Shown here: positions 52,922 to 61,138 of the stretch, piece after piece | Layout: the number at the start of each line of letters is the position of its first letter | How positions within the stretch are numbered: the stretch's first letter is position 1 | Source of the DNA: Actinoplanes xinjiangensis | GTDB lineage: Bacteria; Actinomycetota; Actinomycetes; Mycobacteriales; Micromonosporaceae | Length of the DNA: 64,000 nt | Assembly: GCF_003148685.1 (NCBI RefSeq) | Contig: NZ_QGGR01000011.1 | Location: forward strand, 1-64,000 | Direction: 5' to 3' | Made by a program: the position numbers and the translations under genes | The notes under the pieces: model-generated | Database searches by the model: none | Seen by the model: the letters and a program-made list of their open reading frames with translations, nothing else | What the model was told of the DNA's origin: nothing

Positions 52922-53000
52922 CGGCACGCCAGGTCCCAGGCCCGTCCCGTCCGGCCCGATACCCGGCGCCACCGCGTTCGCGGACCTTAGAGTCGTTGAC

Positions 53001-53195
53001 GTGAACGTGCGCGAGGCGAGGATCAACGCTGCTCGGATCCTGGGCAATGCCGCACTCGCCCTCGGTTTCGCAGTCGCTCTGGTGGCGTCCGTCTATGCGG
53101 GGGCACTGCCGTTGACGGAGTATTTCTTCGCCGTCCTGCTCGTGCACGTCGGGCTGGGGCTGCGCCTCGAGGCAGCGATCATGTATCGCCCCTGA
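53001..53195 (+). CDS. Small membrane protein, 64 residues
   Basis: A small protein with two membrane helices (NAALALGFAVALVASVYAG and YFFAVLLVHVGLGLRLEAA) and a basic N-terminus. No family is recognised. TAGAGT ends 7 bases before GTG 53001, which gives a leaderless start and supports the gene. It is convergent with the next gene. Confidence 0.6.
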   Translation: MNVREARINAARILGNAALALGFAVALVASVYAGALPLTEYFFAVLLVHVGLGLRLEAAIMYRP

Positions 53196-53222
53196 CAGAT
53201 CCGACGGCGGTGTTGTCCGGAG

Positions 53223-53576
53223 TCAGTGGCGGACGAGCCCCTCCACGATGCGGACGCTCTCGGCGACGATCATCATCGGAACGGTCCCGGTGGCCGTCTC
53301 GGCGTCCCACGCGAACAGGTGATGGGCCTCGTCGTTCGTGACCTGGCGTGCGAACGCGTATTCCGCCGCCGTCGGGGTGCGGAAGACCGGGTGGTGGAAC
53401 AGATCGGTGCAGGACACCCAGACGACGTCGGTGAACGTGACCTCGACGCTGTGGTGATAGGTCAGGTCGTTGTCCGCAACGAGGAGAAGGCCGGACACAT
53501 CCCACCGGTCCACCTGCCAGTCCCACCACCGGTCGTTCAACGTCATCAGATCGTGCACTCCGAGATCATGCCGCAC
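53223..53576 (-). CDS. Hypothetical protein
   Basis: A 117-residue soluble protein of unknown function with a beta-rich pattern (SGLLLVADNDLTYHHSVEVT, VWVSCTDLFHHPVFRTP). Trp and His are frequent. The start at GTG 53576 is uncertain; an ATG at 53546 follows GGAG by 11 bases and would remove 10 residues. It resembles short actinobacterial immunity-like proteins only in size. Confidence 0.55.
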   Translation of the reverse strand: MRHDLGVHDLMTLNDRWWDWQVDRWDVSGLLLVADNDLTYHHSVEVTFTDVVWVSCTDLFHHPVFRTPTAAEYAFARQVTNDEAHHLFAWDAETATGTVPMMIVAESVRIVEGLVRH

Positions 53577-53627
53577 GGGCGCCGGTCCGGCCGGCGCCCG
53601 CTGGTGTGCCGCTGTCCGCGAGCGACC

Positions 53628-54545
53628 TCACCCATGATCGGCGGGCTGGTCCCGGCCCGCGGCGTTGTCGATGTTCAGCGCGCCGGCCGCGACGACCGCG
53701 CGGCTCATCGGACGGGTCAGTTCGGCGAGGCGGGCGCAGCCGTCGGCGCCGAGCACCTCGTACGCGGGGGTGGCCAGCCGATCGGTGGTCGCCTCGATCC
53801 ACACCCGCTGTGCCCGGCCGGAGTCGGTGAGGGTCGGCACGTCACCGGTGATCAACCCGCGTTCCCGGAGCCGGTCGGTGGTCTGCTCCCACTGCTCGTC
53901 GCTCCATCCGCGGCTACGGCGCAGGAAGTCGACCGGCACCTCACCGGAGGCGGCGTGCAGGATCAGCGCCTCCAACCCGGTCAGGCCGGCGATCACCAGG
54001 GTGGCGACGTGCCCGTCGCCGCGGAACTCGCGCAACAGGGTCTGTGCGTGCCAGAGAACCAGGTGCGGCTCGTCCGGCCAGGGCAGGGTGGCGTGCGCGG
54101 CGAACAGCGGCCGGCCCTCGGGATGCGCGGTGGCGGCCTCGGCGGCGCGCCGGGCCGTCTCCGCGGCTTCGCGCATCTGCGGCGAGTGCACCGTCTCGCC
54201 CAGCGCCTGGCGCAGGGCCGCACCGGCGGCCTCCAACCGTGCCGCGAGTACGGCCGCCGGCGTCACCAGCTCCCACACGGCCGGCAACGCGCGGGCGACG
54301 AGGTCCGGGTTGAAGTTGAAGAATCCGGCTACGACGGGTCCGGGTCCGACGGGGCCCATGGCCGCCGCCCGGGAGGCGAAGTAACCGGCACGCCGGTCGA
54401 TGCCCAGAGCCGCATAACGCTGATGGGCCTCGGGGGCGAAGTAGATCAGCCCGTGGAGCGGCTCCGCGGCCCGCCAGGCGCCGCGCACGACGGCCGGGTC
54501 CAGCGCGGACGACTCCTGCCAGCGGAGATCCGTCGTATCCGTCAT
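53628..54545 (-). CDS. SCO6745 family protein
   Basis: A 305-residue protein that matches the SCO6745 group: WRAAEPLHGLIYFAPEAHQR, RAGYFASRAAAMGPVGPGPV, GFFNFNPDLVARALPAVWEL, then a C-terminal winged-helix-like part (WSDEQWEQTTDRLRERGLIT) as in MarR-type domains. Its role is unknown; the helical N-terminal domain may bind a ligand that controls the C-terminal one. AAAGG lies 8 bases before ATG 54545. Confidence 0.82.
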   Translation of the reverse strand: MTDTTDLRWQESSALDPAVVRGAWRAAEPLHGLIYFAPEAHQRYAALGIDRRAGYFASRAAAMGPVGPGPVVAGFFNFNPDLVARALPAVWELVTPAAVLAARLEAAGAALRQALGETVHSPQMREAAETARRAAEAATAHPEGRPLFAAHATLPWPDEPHLVLWHAQTLLREFRGDGHVATLVIAGLTGLEALILHAASGEVPVDFLRRSRGWSDEQWEQTTDRLRERGLITGDVPTLTDSGRAQRVWIEATTDRLATPAYEVLGADGCARLAELTRPMSRAVVAAGALNIDNAAGRDQPADHG

Positions 54546-54633
54546 GGCGCCACCTTTCGCCGACACTGTTACCGACGGGTAGCGTCGCACGCCGGCAACA
54601 ACCCTGTCACGCATCGCGATCCCTCGATCGCCG

Positions 54634-55554
54634 CTACGGGAGCAATGGCAGATCCACGCAGGTCTCCGGAAGACCCGCGGCCGGCCAGGAGATCAGCAGC
54701 CGTAGGACGTCGCCGGCCGGGCGGGCCACGGTGTATTCGGCGAGGGACTCGAAGAAGTCGTCGCCGCCGGACGCCGCGGCCCCCTGCGAACGCACCCACA
54801 CGGCCTCGCCGTCGTGCAGGACCGCGACGGATGCGCCGGGGATCGTGAATATCTCGTGCGGGATGCCGACGGTCGCGAGGCAGCCGAGTTCGAAGGACAG
54901 GGTGTCGCCGATCGCGGTGAGGCGGGTCAGCACGACGACCGCGTCCGCGCCGCGACTCAGGACCTGAGGCGGCGCGACGATCCGGCCGGTCTCGTCGTCC
55001 GGCTCGGCGGACGGGACGTCGTCGTCGCGGTAGCGCAGACCCGCCGGTGGCGGCGTGGTCCGTACCGGTGCGTCCCAGATGGAGACGGTGCCGCGGTCCA
55101 CGGTGGCGCGGTCGGGCAGCGGCAGTTCGACGACGGTCTCCGGGAAACCGATCTCCGGCCAGGCGAGCACCAGCGACAACGCATCGAACACCGGCGGCAG
55201 CCGCACCGTCATCTGGAGGCTGGGGCCGTGCACCCCGCCCGCAGGGTCGCCGCTGGCCGATGAGGATCTGGTGGCGAACTCCCAATGGGCTCGGCCGTCG
55301 CCGTCGAGCCGGCCGACCCGCAGGTCCAGGCCCTCGTCATACTGCGGCAGCAGCCGGCGCGGAGAGGGCGGGCTTCCGGCGCGGATGTCGGCCTGGCGTT
55401 CGGCGGCGGTACGCCGGTCCAGTGAACGGCGGGCCATCAGCTCGAGCTCCAGGCCGGTGGGCCGGGAGATCGCGAGCAGGATGCCGACGGTCAGTTCAGG
55501 GCGTTGCACGATCAGCCCGCCGTGATGGGCGAGCACGCCCAGCGTCTCGTCCAT
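54634..55554 (-). CDS. Hypothetical protein with an internal duplication
   Basis: A 306-residue protein of unknown function. The sequence LSLVLAWPEIGFPETVVELP near residue 125 returns as LRLLISWPAAGLPETCVDLP near the C-terminus, so the protein is two copies of one beta-rich domain of about 150 residues. The start ATG overlaps the stop of an upstream DUF402 remnant (TGATG), as in a former operon. No signal, membrane or catalytic motif is seen. Confidence 0.65.
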   Translation of the reverse strand: MDETLGVLAHHGGLIVQRPELTVGILLAISRPTGLELELMARRSLDRRTAAERQADIRAGSPPSPRRLLPQYDEGLDLRVGRLDGDGRAHWEFATRSSSASGDPAGGVHGPSLQMTVRLPPVFDALSLVLAWPEIGFPETVVELPLPDRATVDRGTVSIWDAPVRTTPPPAGLRYRDDDVPSAEPDDETGRIVAPPQVLSRGADAVVVLTRLTAIGDTLSFELGCLATVGIPHEIFTIPGASVAVLHDGEAVWVRSQGAAASGGDDFFESLAEYTVARPAGDVLRLLISWPAAGLPETCVDLPLLP

Positions 55555-55859
55555 CAGATCGCCTCCGGGAAGCGTGGCGCGGACCGGCCCGGCTCCGGGC
55601 GGAAACCGGTGTACGTGTCGTCGAACGGGAACGCGGCCGCCTCGATCGACTTGATCAGCCGCTCGCCTTCGGCACGCATCGGCGGGGCCTCGTCGGCGTC
55701 GAGGATCCGACCGGCGAACTCGTCGTCATCCTTCCACGTCCACGACCGCTGCGGTGTGGCGACGATGTCGAGGACGCGATCGGTGGTCTCCCGGTAACCG
55801 TTCGAGGCGGTAACGGTTCGAGGCGGTAACGGTTCGAGGCGGTAACCGTTTGAGGCCCG
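55554..55859 (-). pseudogene. C-terminal remnant of a DUF402 protein
   Basis: A minus-strand frame gives the end of a DUF402 protein: ETTDRVLDIVATPQRSWTWK, DDDEFAGRI, MRAEGERLIKSIEAAAFPF and FRPEPGR. Intact relatives are about 180-220 residues and carry the N-terminal beta barrel that is missing here. There is no start codon before the internal Met, and four 16-bp repeats occupy the break point. The stop overlaps the start of the next gene, evidence of an older operon. DUF402 proteins act on nucleotides or RNA. Confidence 0.7.
55793..55856. repeat. Four tandem 16-bp repeats
   Basis: Units of 16 bp begin at 55793, 55809, 55825 and 55841. Two are identical (GGTAACGGTTCGAGGC) and the outer two differ by one or two bases. 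They lie just at the broken 5' side of the DUF402 remnant and 3 bases from the FtsX stop codon. As 16 is not a multiple of three, each copy shifts the frame. Confidence 0.85.
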
Positions 55860-57056
55860 TCAGGCGGTGGCCAGTGCCTCGGTGGGGGTGAGCCGGGCCG
55901 CCCGCCGGGCCGGGTAGAGCCCGGCCAGCGCGCCGATCACCACGGCGGCCCCCGCGCCACCGGCCACACTCGGCAGGGGCAGCACCATCGGCCAGCCCAT
56001 GACCAGCGCATATCCGGCGCCGACGGCGAGCCCGACGGCGACACCGGCCAGCCCGCCGAGCGTCGACAGGGTCACCGACTCGGTGAGGAACTGCATCCGG
56101 ATCTGTCGTCGGGTGGCGCCGAGGGAGCGGCGCAGCCCGATCTCCTGGCGGCGTTCCAGCACCGAGATGACCATCACGTTGGCGACACCGACCCCGCCGG
56201 CCAGCAGCGCGACGGCTCCCAGCGCCAGGAACAGTGCGTCGAAGGTCTCCTCGGCGGCGGCCTCGGCCTCCAGTTCCCGGGCGGGGGAACTGACCTCCAC
56301 CTCGGCCGGGTTGCGCGGGTTGATCGTGGCGGCCAGTCGGTCGTACACCTGGGAGATCTGGTTTTGGACCGTGCGGGTGTAGAGGGTGCTCGGGTGGCCG
56401 CGGAAGCCGAGATCAGCGGCGTAGGACCAGCCGATCAGCGCGGACCGGTCGATCTCCGGAGCCAGCGGCAGCGTGTCGAGGACACCGATGACCAGGAATG
56501 ACCGCCCGGAGATCCAGACGTGCGCGCCGGCCGTGGCGATGCCGAGCCGGTCGGCGGCGACCGACCCGAGGACGACCGCCGGATAGCGGCCGGTGGCGGC
56601 GTTGAGGAACGTACCGGAGCGGACCGTGCCCTGCAGGGTGCCGAGCAGGTCGTCCCGGGCCGCGTGGACGGCGATGCCGCTGGTGTCGGCCGGGTTGATC
56701 CGGTCGTTGCGGCGTACCGTCGCATCGCTGACCAGGCCGATCGCCGACACGTCGGTGACACCGGGGATCCGGCCGACCATGCCCTCGGCGGTGCCAGGCA
56801 GGTCGGCGTCCTGCCCGGTGAGGCTGCGGCCGGGGGAGGCGGCGAGCAGGTTCGAGCCCAGCGCCCGGATGTCGGCGATCAGCCCGGCCCGGCTGACCGT
56901 GCTGATCCCGGCCAGACCGACCATGGCGGCCACGCCGATGGTGATGCCGAGCGCCGAGAGGACGGCCCGCAGCGGGCGGCCGCGCAGCCCTTCGAAGCCG
57001 GTGCGGGCCAGGTCGCGGGTGTGCAGCCGGGCGGGTTCGGGCAGGGCGACGCTCAT
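55860..57056 (-). CDS. MacB-like FtsX domain permease
   Basis: A 398-residue membrane protein. An N-terminal helix (about 28-50, AVLSALGITIGVAAMVGLAG) precedes a large extracellular MacB-type domain, and three helices follow with the FtsX motif (LERRQEIGLRRSLGATRRQI). It couples ATP hydrolysis in the cytoplasm to movement outside the membrane in tripartite-like exporters. The ATG at 57056 overlaps the ATPase stop by 4 bases. With the adaptor and ATPase it forms a three-gene operon, probably for lipoprotein or peptide export or envelope stress. Confidence 0.88.
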   Translation of the reverse strand: MSVALPEPARLHTRDLARTGFEGLRGRPLRAVLSALGITIGVAAMVGLAGISTVSRAGLIADIRALGSNLLAASPGRSLTGQDADLPGTAEGMVGRIPGVTDVSAIGLVSDATVRRNDRINPADTSGIAVHAARDDLLGTLQGTVRSGTFLNAATGRYPAVVLGSVAADRLGIATAGAHVWISGRSFLVIGVLDTLPLAPEIDRSALIGWSYAADLGFRGHPSTLYTRTVQNQISQVYDRLAATINPRNPAEVEVSSPARELEAEAAAEETFDALFLALGAVALLAGGVGVANVMVISVLERRQEIGLRRSLGATRRQIRMQFLTESVTLSTLGGLAGVAVGLAVGAGYALVMGWPMVLPLPSVAGGAGAAVVIGALAGLYPARRAARLTPTEALATA

Positions 57057-57751
57057 GGGCGGTCTCCGGGGTCGGGGCGGCCGGTGTCGCGGTGGACGCG
57101 GCCGTCGCGGATCTCGAGGCGGCGCGGCAGGGCGGCGGCGACGTCCCGGTCGTGGGTGATGACGACGACGGCGGTCCCGTCGCGGTGCACGCCGGTCAGC
57201 AGGTCGAGGATGCCGGTGCCGGTGGTGGAGTCCAGGTTGCCGGTGGGCTCGTCGGCCAGCAGCAGCGCCGGTTCGCCGACGACGGCGCGGGCGATCGCGA
57301 CGCGCTGCTTCTCCCCGCCGGACAGCTGGTGAGGCCGGTGATCCATCCGGTGGCCCAGGCCGACCCGCTCCAGGGCGGCCCGCGCCAGCAGGCGCCGCCG
57401 GTGCCGGGAACAGCCGTGATAGAGCAGGCCGGTGGCCACGTCGTCCAGGGCGGACAGGTGCGCGGTGAGGAAGAACTGCTGGAACACGAAGCCGATCCAC
57501 CGGGCCCGGACCGCGGCGATCCGCCGGTCCGGCAGCAGGGCCACGTCGTGCCCGTGGATCCGCACCCACCCGCTGGTCGGGGTGTCCAGGGTGCCCATCA
57601 GCTGCAGTAATGTGGACTTGCCGGACCCGGACGGCCCGACGATCGCGACCAGCTCCCCGGCGTTCACCGCCAGTGACGCTCCGTGCAGGGCGCGGACCCC
57701 GCCGGGATAGGTGCGACCGGCGTTCTCGACCTCGACGACCGGTGTGCTCAC
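57053..57751 (-). CDS. ABC transporter ATP-binding protein, MacB/LolD type
   Basis: A 232-residue ATPase with Walker A GPSGSGKST at about 39-47, FVFQQFFL (Q-loop), signature QLSGGEKQR, Walker B LLLADEPTGNLDS, and switch His in VITHD. It is of the short LolD/MacB class that pairs with FtsX permeases. It overlaps the adaptor gene by 4 bases upstream and the permease by 4 bases downstream, so all three are coupled. Confidence 0.92.
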   Translation of the reverse strand: MSTPVVEVENAGRTYPGGVRALHGASLAVNAGELVAIVGPSGSGKSTLLQLMGTLDTPTSGWVRIHGHDVALLPDRRIAAVRARWIGFVFQQFFLTAHLSALDDVATGLLYHGCSRHRRRLLARAALERVGLGHRMDHRPHQLSGGEKQRVAIARAVVGEPALLLADEPTGNLDSTTGTGILDLLTGVHRDGTAVVVITHDRDVAAALPRRLEIRDGRVHRDTGRPDPGDRP

Positions 57752-58788
57752 GAGACCGGCACCCGCACCTTCGCGCCCTCGGCCAGCGCGCCGGTCACCT
57801 CGACCAGATCACCGTCGAAGATGCCCAGCGTCACCGGTACCGCGGTGACCGTGCCGTCGTCGGCGACCACGTCGACGGTGTAGGTCCGGTCGGCCGCGGC
57901 GAGCAGCGCGTTCACCGGGACGGCCAGGACATTCCGGTGCTCCTCGCTGGTGAACGCGACGGTCACCGGTGCGCCGTCCAGCCGGCCGGCATCGGCCGGA
58001 TCGTCCAGGCTGATCAGGACGGTGACGGTGGCCGACTCGGTGCCCTGGCCGGTCTGGGACTGGGCGTTCGTCCGCTCGGCGGTCGCGACCGTGCCCACCT
58101 CGCTCACCCGGCCGGTCGTCGACGTGCCGCCGGGCAGCTCGATCCGGACCGGCGCGTTGCGCTCGGCCAGCTGCTGCGAGGCGACCGGCAGTTTCACCGT
58201 CACCTGACGGCCGGTTCCGGACGCGGTCAGCACCCGGCCGGCCGCCGGCGCGCTCGGGACGGTGTCGACCGAGGTGATCCGGATCGGACCCGGCATGACC
58301 ACCACGTCATCCGGCGACACCGTGCCGGTCACGGTCACGCCGAGGTCGTCCTGCCAGCGCCTGATCGCCGCCCGGGTGGCCGGCGTGAACCTGGTGTCGA
58401 CGGTGAGGTGTGCGGCGTACCCCAGGGACTCGAGGTTCTGTTCGAGGGTCCGCACATCGCTGCCGCGAGAGACCCCCATGCCGAGGGTACGAAAGAACGG
58501 CGCCCCACCCAGCAACAGCGGCACCGCCCGCCCGTCCACCCGGAACACCGCCCGGCCCCGCCCGACGACGTCGCCGGGCCCCGGCAGCCAGGTGATCCGC
58601 CCGGTGCCCGGCCCCAGCACCGTGAACGAGCCGGCATACCCGAGCGACCCGTCGGCCCGGGTCGCGGCGGACAGGTTCGTGCGCTGAACGGAAACGGTCG
58701 GCAGGGTCGTCGGTTCCTCGCCCGGCGGAGCGCTGCCGCACGCGCTCAGGGACAGGACCGCCGCTATCAGGTGAAAACGGTGAGACAT
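57748..58788 (-). CDS. Peptidoglycan-binding adaptor lipoprotein (HlyD-like)
   Basis: A 346-residue lipoprotein: signal and lipobox LSLSAC (Cys17). Residues about 95-150 form a peptidoglycan_binding_1 domain (LEQNLESLGYAAHLTVDTRF, then RRWQDDLGVTVTG). The rest is a membrane-fusion adaptor with barrel strands (VTVKLPVASQQLAERNAPVR, AVPVNALLAAADRTYTVDVV). It ties the exporter to the cell wall. It is the first gene of the operon and divergent from the two-component genes. Confidence 0.88.
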   Translation of the reverse strand: MSHRFHLIAAVLSLSACGSAPPGEEPTTLPTVSVQRTNLSAATRADGSLGYAGSFTVLGPGTGRITWLPGPGDVVGRGRAVFRVDGRAVPLLLGGAPFFRTLGMGVSRGSDVRTLEQNLESLGYAAHLTVDTRFTPATRAAIRRWQDDLGVTVTGTVSPDDVVVMPGPIRITSVDTVPSAPAAGRVLTASGTGRQVTVKLPVASQQLAERNAPVRIELPGGTSTTGRVSEVGTVATAERTNAQSQTGQGTESATVTVLISLDDPADAGRLDGAPVTVAFTSEEHRNVLAVPVNALLAAADRTYTVDVVADDGTVTAVPVTLGIFDGDLVEVTGALAEGAKVRVPVS

Positions 58789-58811
58789 GCCGCCGAGCGT
58801 GGTCGTCCACA

Positions 58812-58840
58812 GGTTTCGCGGCGGTGACCGCGACGAAACC
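58812..58840. promoter_or_regulatory. Dyad in the divergent promoter of exporter and two-component genes
   Basis: GGTTTCG (58812-58818) and CGAAACC (58834-58840) form perfect 7-bp arms with a 15-base centre that itself holds CGG and CCG. It lies midway in the 75-base gap between the adaptor gene and the response-regulator gene. It may bind the response regulator; OmpR-type proteins more often use direct repeats, so this is tentative. Confidence 0.4.
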
Positions 58841-58863
58841 CCCGGTCCTGTGAGAATCGAACG

Positions 58864-59517
58864 ATGCGGATACTCGTGGCCGAGGACGAGCGGTTCCTCG
58901 CCGATCTGGTCGCCGACGGCCTGCGCGCCCAGGCGTGGGCCGTCGACGTCGCCCACGACGGTGCCGCCGCCCTGGAGCGGCTCGCCGTCAACGACTACGA
59001 CGTGCTCGTCCTCGACCGTGACCTGCCCCGCGTGCACGGTGACGACGTGTGCCGCCGGGTGACCGGCCGCGGCGGCCCGGTGCGGATCCTGATGCTCACC
59101 GCCTCCGGCGAGCTCCACGACCGGGTCGGCGGCCTCAACCTCGGCGCCGACGACTACCTGGCCAAACCCTTCGCCTTCGAGGAGCTGGTCGCCCGGATCC
59201 GGGCGCTCGGCCGCCGCAGCGGCCGGCCCCTGCCGCCGACCCTGCGCCGCCACGGCATCACCATGGACACCGCCGTCCGTGAGGCGTCCCGTGACGGCCG
59301 GCCGCTGCGCCTCGCCCTCAAGGAGTATGCGGTCCTGGAGGTTCTGCTGCGCGCCGAAGGTGCCCTCGTCAGCACCGAGGAGCTGCTGGAACGCGCCTGG
59401 GACGAGCACATCGACCCGTTCACCACCGCGGTGAAGGTCACCATGAGCAAACTGCGCCACAAACTCGGCGACCCACCGGTCATCGTGACCGTCCCCGGCA
59501 GCGGCTACCGCCTGTGA
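58864..59517 (+). CDS. OmpR/PhoB-type response regulator
   Basis: A 217-residue regulator: receiver domain (about 1-115) with acidic pocket AEDE, phosphoacceptor D51 in LVLDRDLP and Lys in LAKPFAF; then a winged helix (EYAVLEVLLRAEGALVSTEE, TVPGSGYRL). GAGAAT ends 6 bases before ATG 58864, a leaderless start. It overlaps the sensor kinase gene by 4 bases. It probably controls the divergent exporter operon. Confidence 0.93.
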   Translation: MRILVAEDERFLADLVADGLRAQAWAVDVAHDGAAALERLAVNDYDVLVLDRDLPRVHGDDVCRRVTGRGGPVRILMLTASGELHDRVGGLNLGADDYLAKPFAFEELVARIRALGRRSGRPLPPTLRRHGITMDTAVREASRDGRPLRLALKEYAVLEVLLRAEGALVSTEELLERAWDEHIDPFTTAVKVTMSKLRHKLGDPPVIVTVPGSGYRL

Positions 59518-60626
59518 GCGGCTCGGTCCGGACCAGGATCACCGTGCTCTACGGCGGCCTCTTCACCATCATCACGGCCGCGGTGCTGCTCCTGGCCCTC
59601 GGCTTCCAGGGCTGGGCGACAGCGATCGCGCTCGGGCGCGGCGGCGCGGTCTGCCAGGGCGCGGCCTGCGGCGCGCCACCGGCCGGGCCGTCGGCCGAGG
59701 ACATCCAGGAGGGCGTCCGGGCGGGCCAGCGCCTGGTCATCCTGGCCGCCATCGCCGTCATCGCCGTGCTCGGGTTCGCCGTGTGCTGGTGGCTGACCGG
59801 CCGGCTGCTGCGGCCCCTGCACCGGATCACCGCGACCGCCCGGCGGCTGTCGCTGTCCACCCTGCACGAGCGCATCGCCCTCGACGGCCCCGACGACGAG
59901 TTGCGCCGGCTCGCCGACACCTTCGACGCCATGCTGGACCGGCTCGAAGATGCCGTCGACAGCCAGCGCCGGTTCATCGCCAACGCCTCGCACGAGCTGC
60001 GCACCCCGCTCGCCGTGCAGCGCACCGCCATCGAGGTCGGGCTCGCCGACCCGACACCCGCCCGGCTCGCCCTGATCCGCGCCGAGCTGCTGCGCAACAC
60101 CCTGCGCTCGGAACGTCTGATCGCCGGGCTGCTGCTGCTCGCCCGGGGGGAGCGGGGGCCCGACGTGCGTACCTCCGTGGACCTGACCGCCGTCGTGGCC
60201 GAGGTCGTCGCCCAGAACCGGGGCGAGGTCACCGTGACGTTCCCGCCGCCCGGCCCGGTCGTCGTGCCCGGTGACGAGGTGATGCTCGCCCAACTGGTCA
60301 CCAACCTGGTGCAGAACGCGGTCCGCTACAACGTGCCCGGCGGGACCGTCACGGTCACCCTGACCTCGGCCGCCCGGCTGACCGTCACCAACACCGGCCC
60401 GCTGATCCCGGTCGACCGGGCCGGCGAGCTGTTCGAGCCGTTCCGCCGTCTCGACGCCGACCGCACCGCGGGGTCCGCGTCGGCCGGGCTGGGTCTGTCC
60501 ATCGTCGCCGCCATCGCCCGCTCCCACGGCGGGGCGGCCGCCCTGACGCCCAACCCGGACGGTGGCCTCACCGTCCGGGTCGATCTGCCGGCTCACCCGC
60601 CGGCCTTCTCCTCACAGTCGGCCTGA
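59514..60626 (+). CDS. Sensor histidine kinase with short extracellular loop
   Basis: A 370-residue membrane kinase: helices at about 11-33 and 74-96 frame a 40-residue outside loop with two cysteines (VCQGAACGAPP). HAMP, then H160 in NASHELRTPLA, and an ATPase domain with NLVQNAVRYN and GLGLSIV. The small loop suggests it senses events in or on the membrane, as in antimicrobial-peptide sensors of the intramembrane type, or through the partner exporter. Its end overlaps a convergent lipoprotein gene by 34 bases. Confidence 0.92.
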   Translation: MSGSVRTRITVLYGGLFTIITAAVLLLALGFQGWATAIALGRGGAVCQGAACGAPPAGPSAEDIQEGVRAGQRLVILAAIAVIAVLGFAVCWWLTGRLLRPLHRITATARRLSLSTLHERIALDGPDDELRRLADTFDAMLDRLEDAVDSQRRFIANASHELRTPLAVQRTAIEVGLADPTPARLALIRAELLRNTLRSERLIAGLLLLARGERGPDVRTSVDLTAVVAEVVAQNRGEVTVTFPPPGPVVVPGDEVMLAQLVTNLVQNAVRYNVPGGTVTVTLTSAARLTVTNTGPLIPVDRAGELFEPFRRLDADRTAGSASAGLGLSIVAAIARSHGGAAALTPNPDGGLTVRVDLPAHPPAFSSQSA

Positions 60627-61042
60627 AGCTCCTTCAGATTCGCCGGTGCCTGCTGGTCGATCTGCAGCTGAGGGCGCTCCATCGTCGGATCGTCGACCTT
60701 GATCCCCTTGTCGCGCAGGCACTGGGCGACCTTGACGTACCTGTCCAGCTCCTCGGTGGACGGCTTGTCGTACATGCCGGGCGGCGCCACGTTGCGGCAG
60801 GCCGCCTCCGCCGCGGCGATCTTCGACCGATCGGTTCCCAGCGGCATGGTGTAGCCGTCGCCGGGGTTGATCTGGACAGGCAGGCCCTCCTTCTGGAGGC
60901 ACTCCGCATAGGCGACCACCTTGGTGAACGGATCCGCCACCCCCGAGGGCGGCGTGTCCCCGGGCCCGTCGGGTTCTCCGGTGGCGGCACATCCGGACAG
61001 CGCGAACCCCAGTACAGCGACCACACCCACGAATCTCCTCAT
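60593..61042 (-). CDS. Hypothetical lipoprotein
   Basis: A 149-residue protein with signal MRRFVGVVAVLGFALSGC and lipid-modified Cys18. The mature part has two similar stretches with single Cys residues (YAECLQKEGLPVQINPGDG and VAQCLRDKGIKVDDPTMERP), an internal repeat typical of small actinobacterial lipoproteins of unknown function. It is convergent with the sensor kinase and shares its last 34 bases with it. It could report or modulate the same envelope signal. Confidence 0.78.
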   Translation of the reverse strand: MRRFVGVVAVLGFALSGCAATGEPDGPGDTPPSGVADPFTKVVAYAECLQKEGLPVQINPGDGYTMPLGTDRSKIAAAEAACRNVAPPGMYDKPSTEELDRYVKVAQCLRDKGIKVDDPTMERPQLQIDQQAPANLKELQADCEEKAGG

Positions 61043-61138
61043 GCCGTCAGGGTGGGACGCCGCCGGTTTCGGCCCGGTGACCGCCGCGGGCGAAAACTCG
61101 ATGGCTGCGCCGCGACACGGCGTGGCAAGATCTGCGGC

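Noticed and set aside
55793..55856. The 16-bp tandem units considered as iterons of an origin
   Set aside because: No replication gene is nearby and the units lie inside a decayed coding frame.
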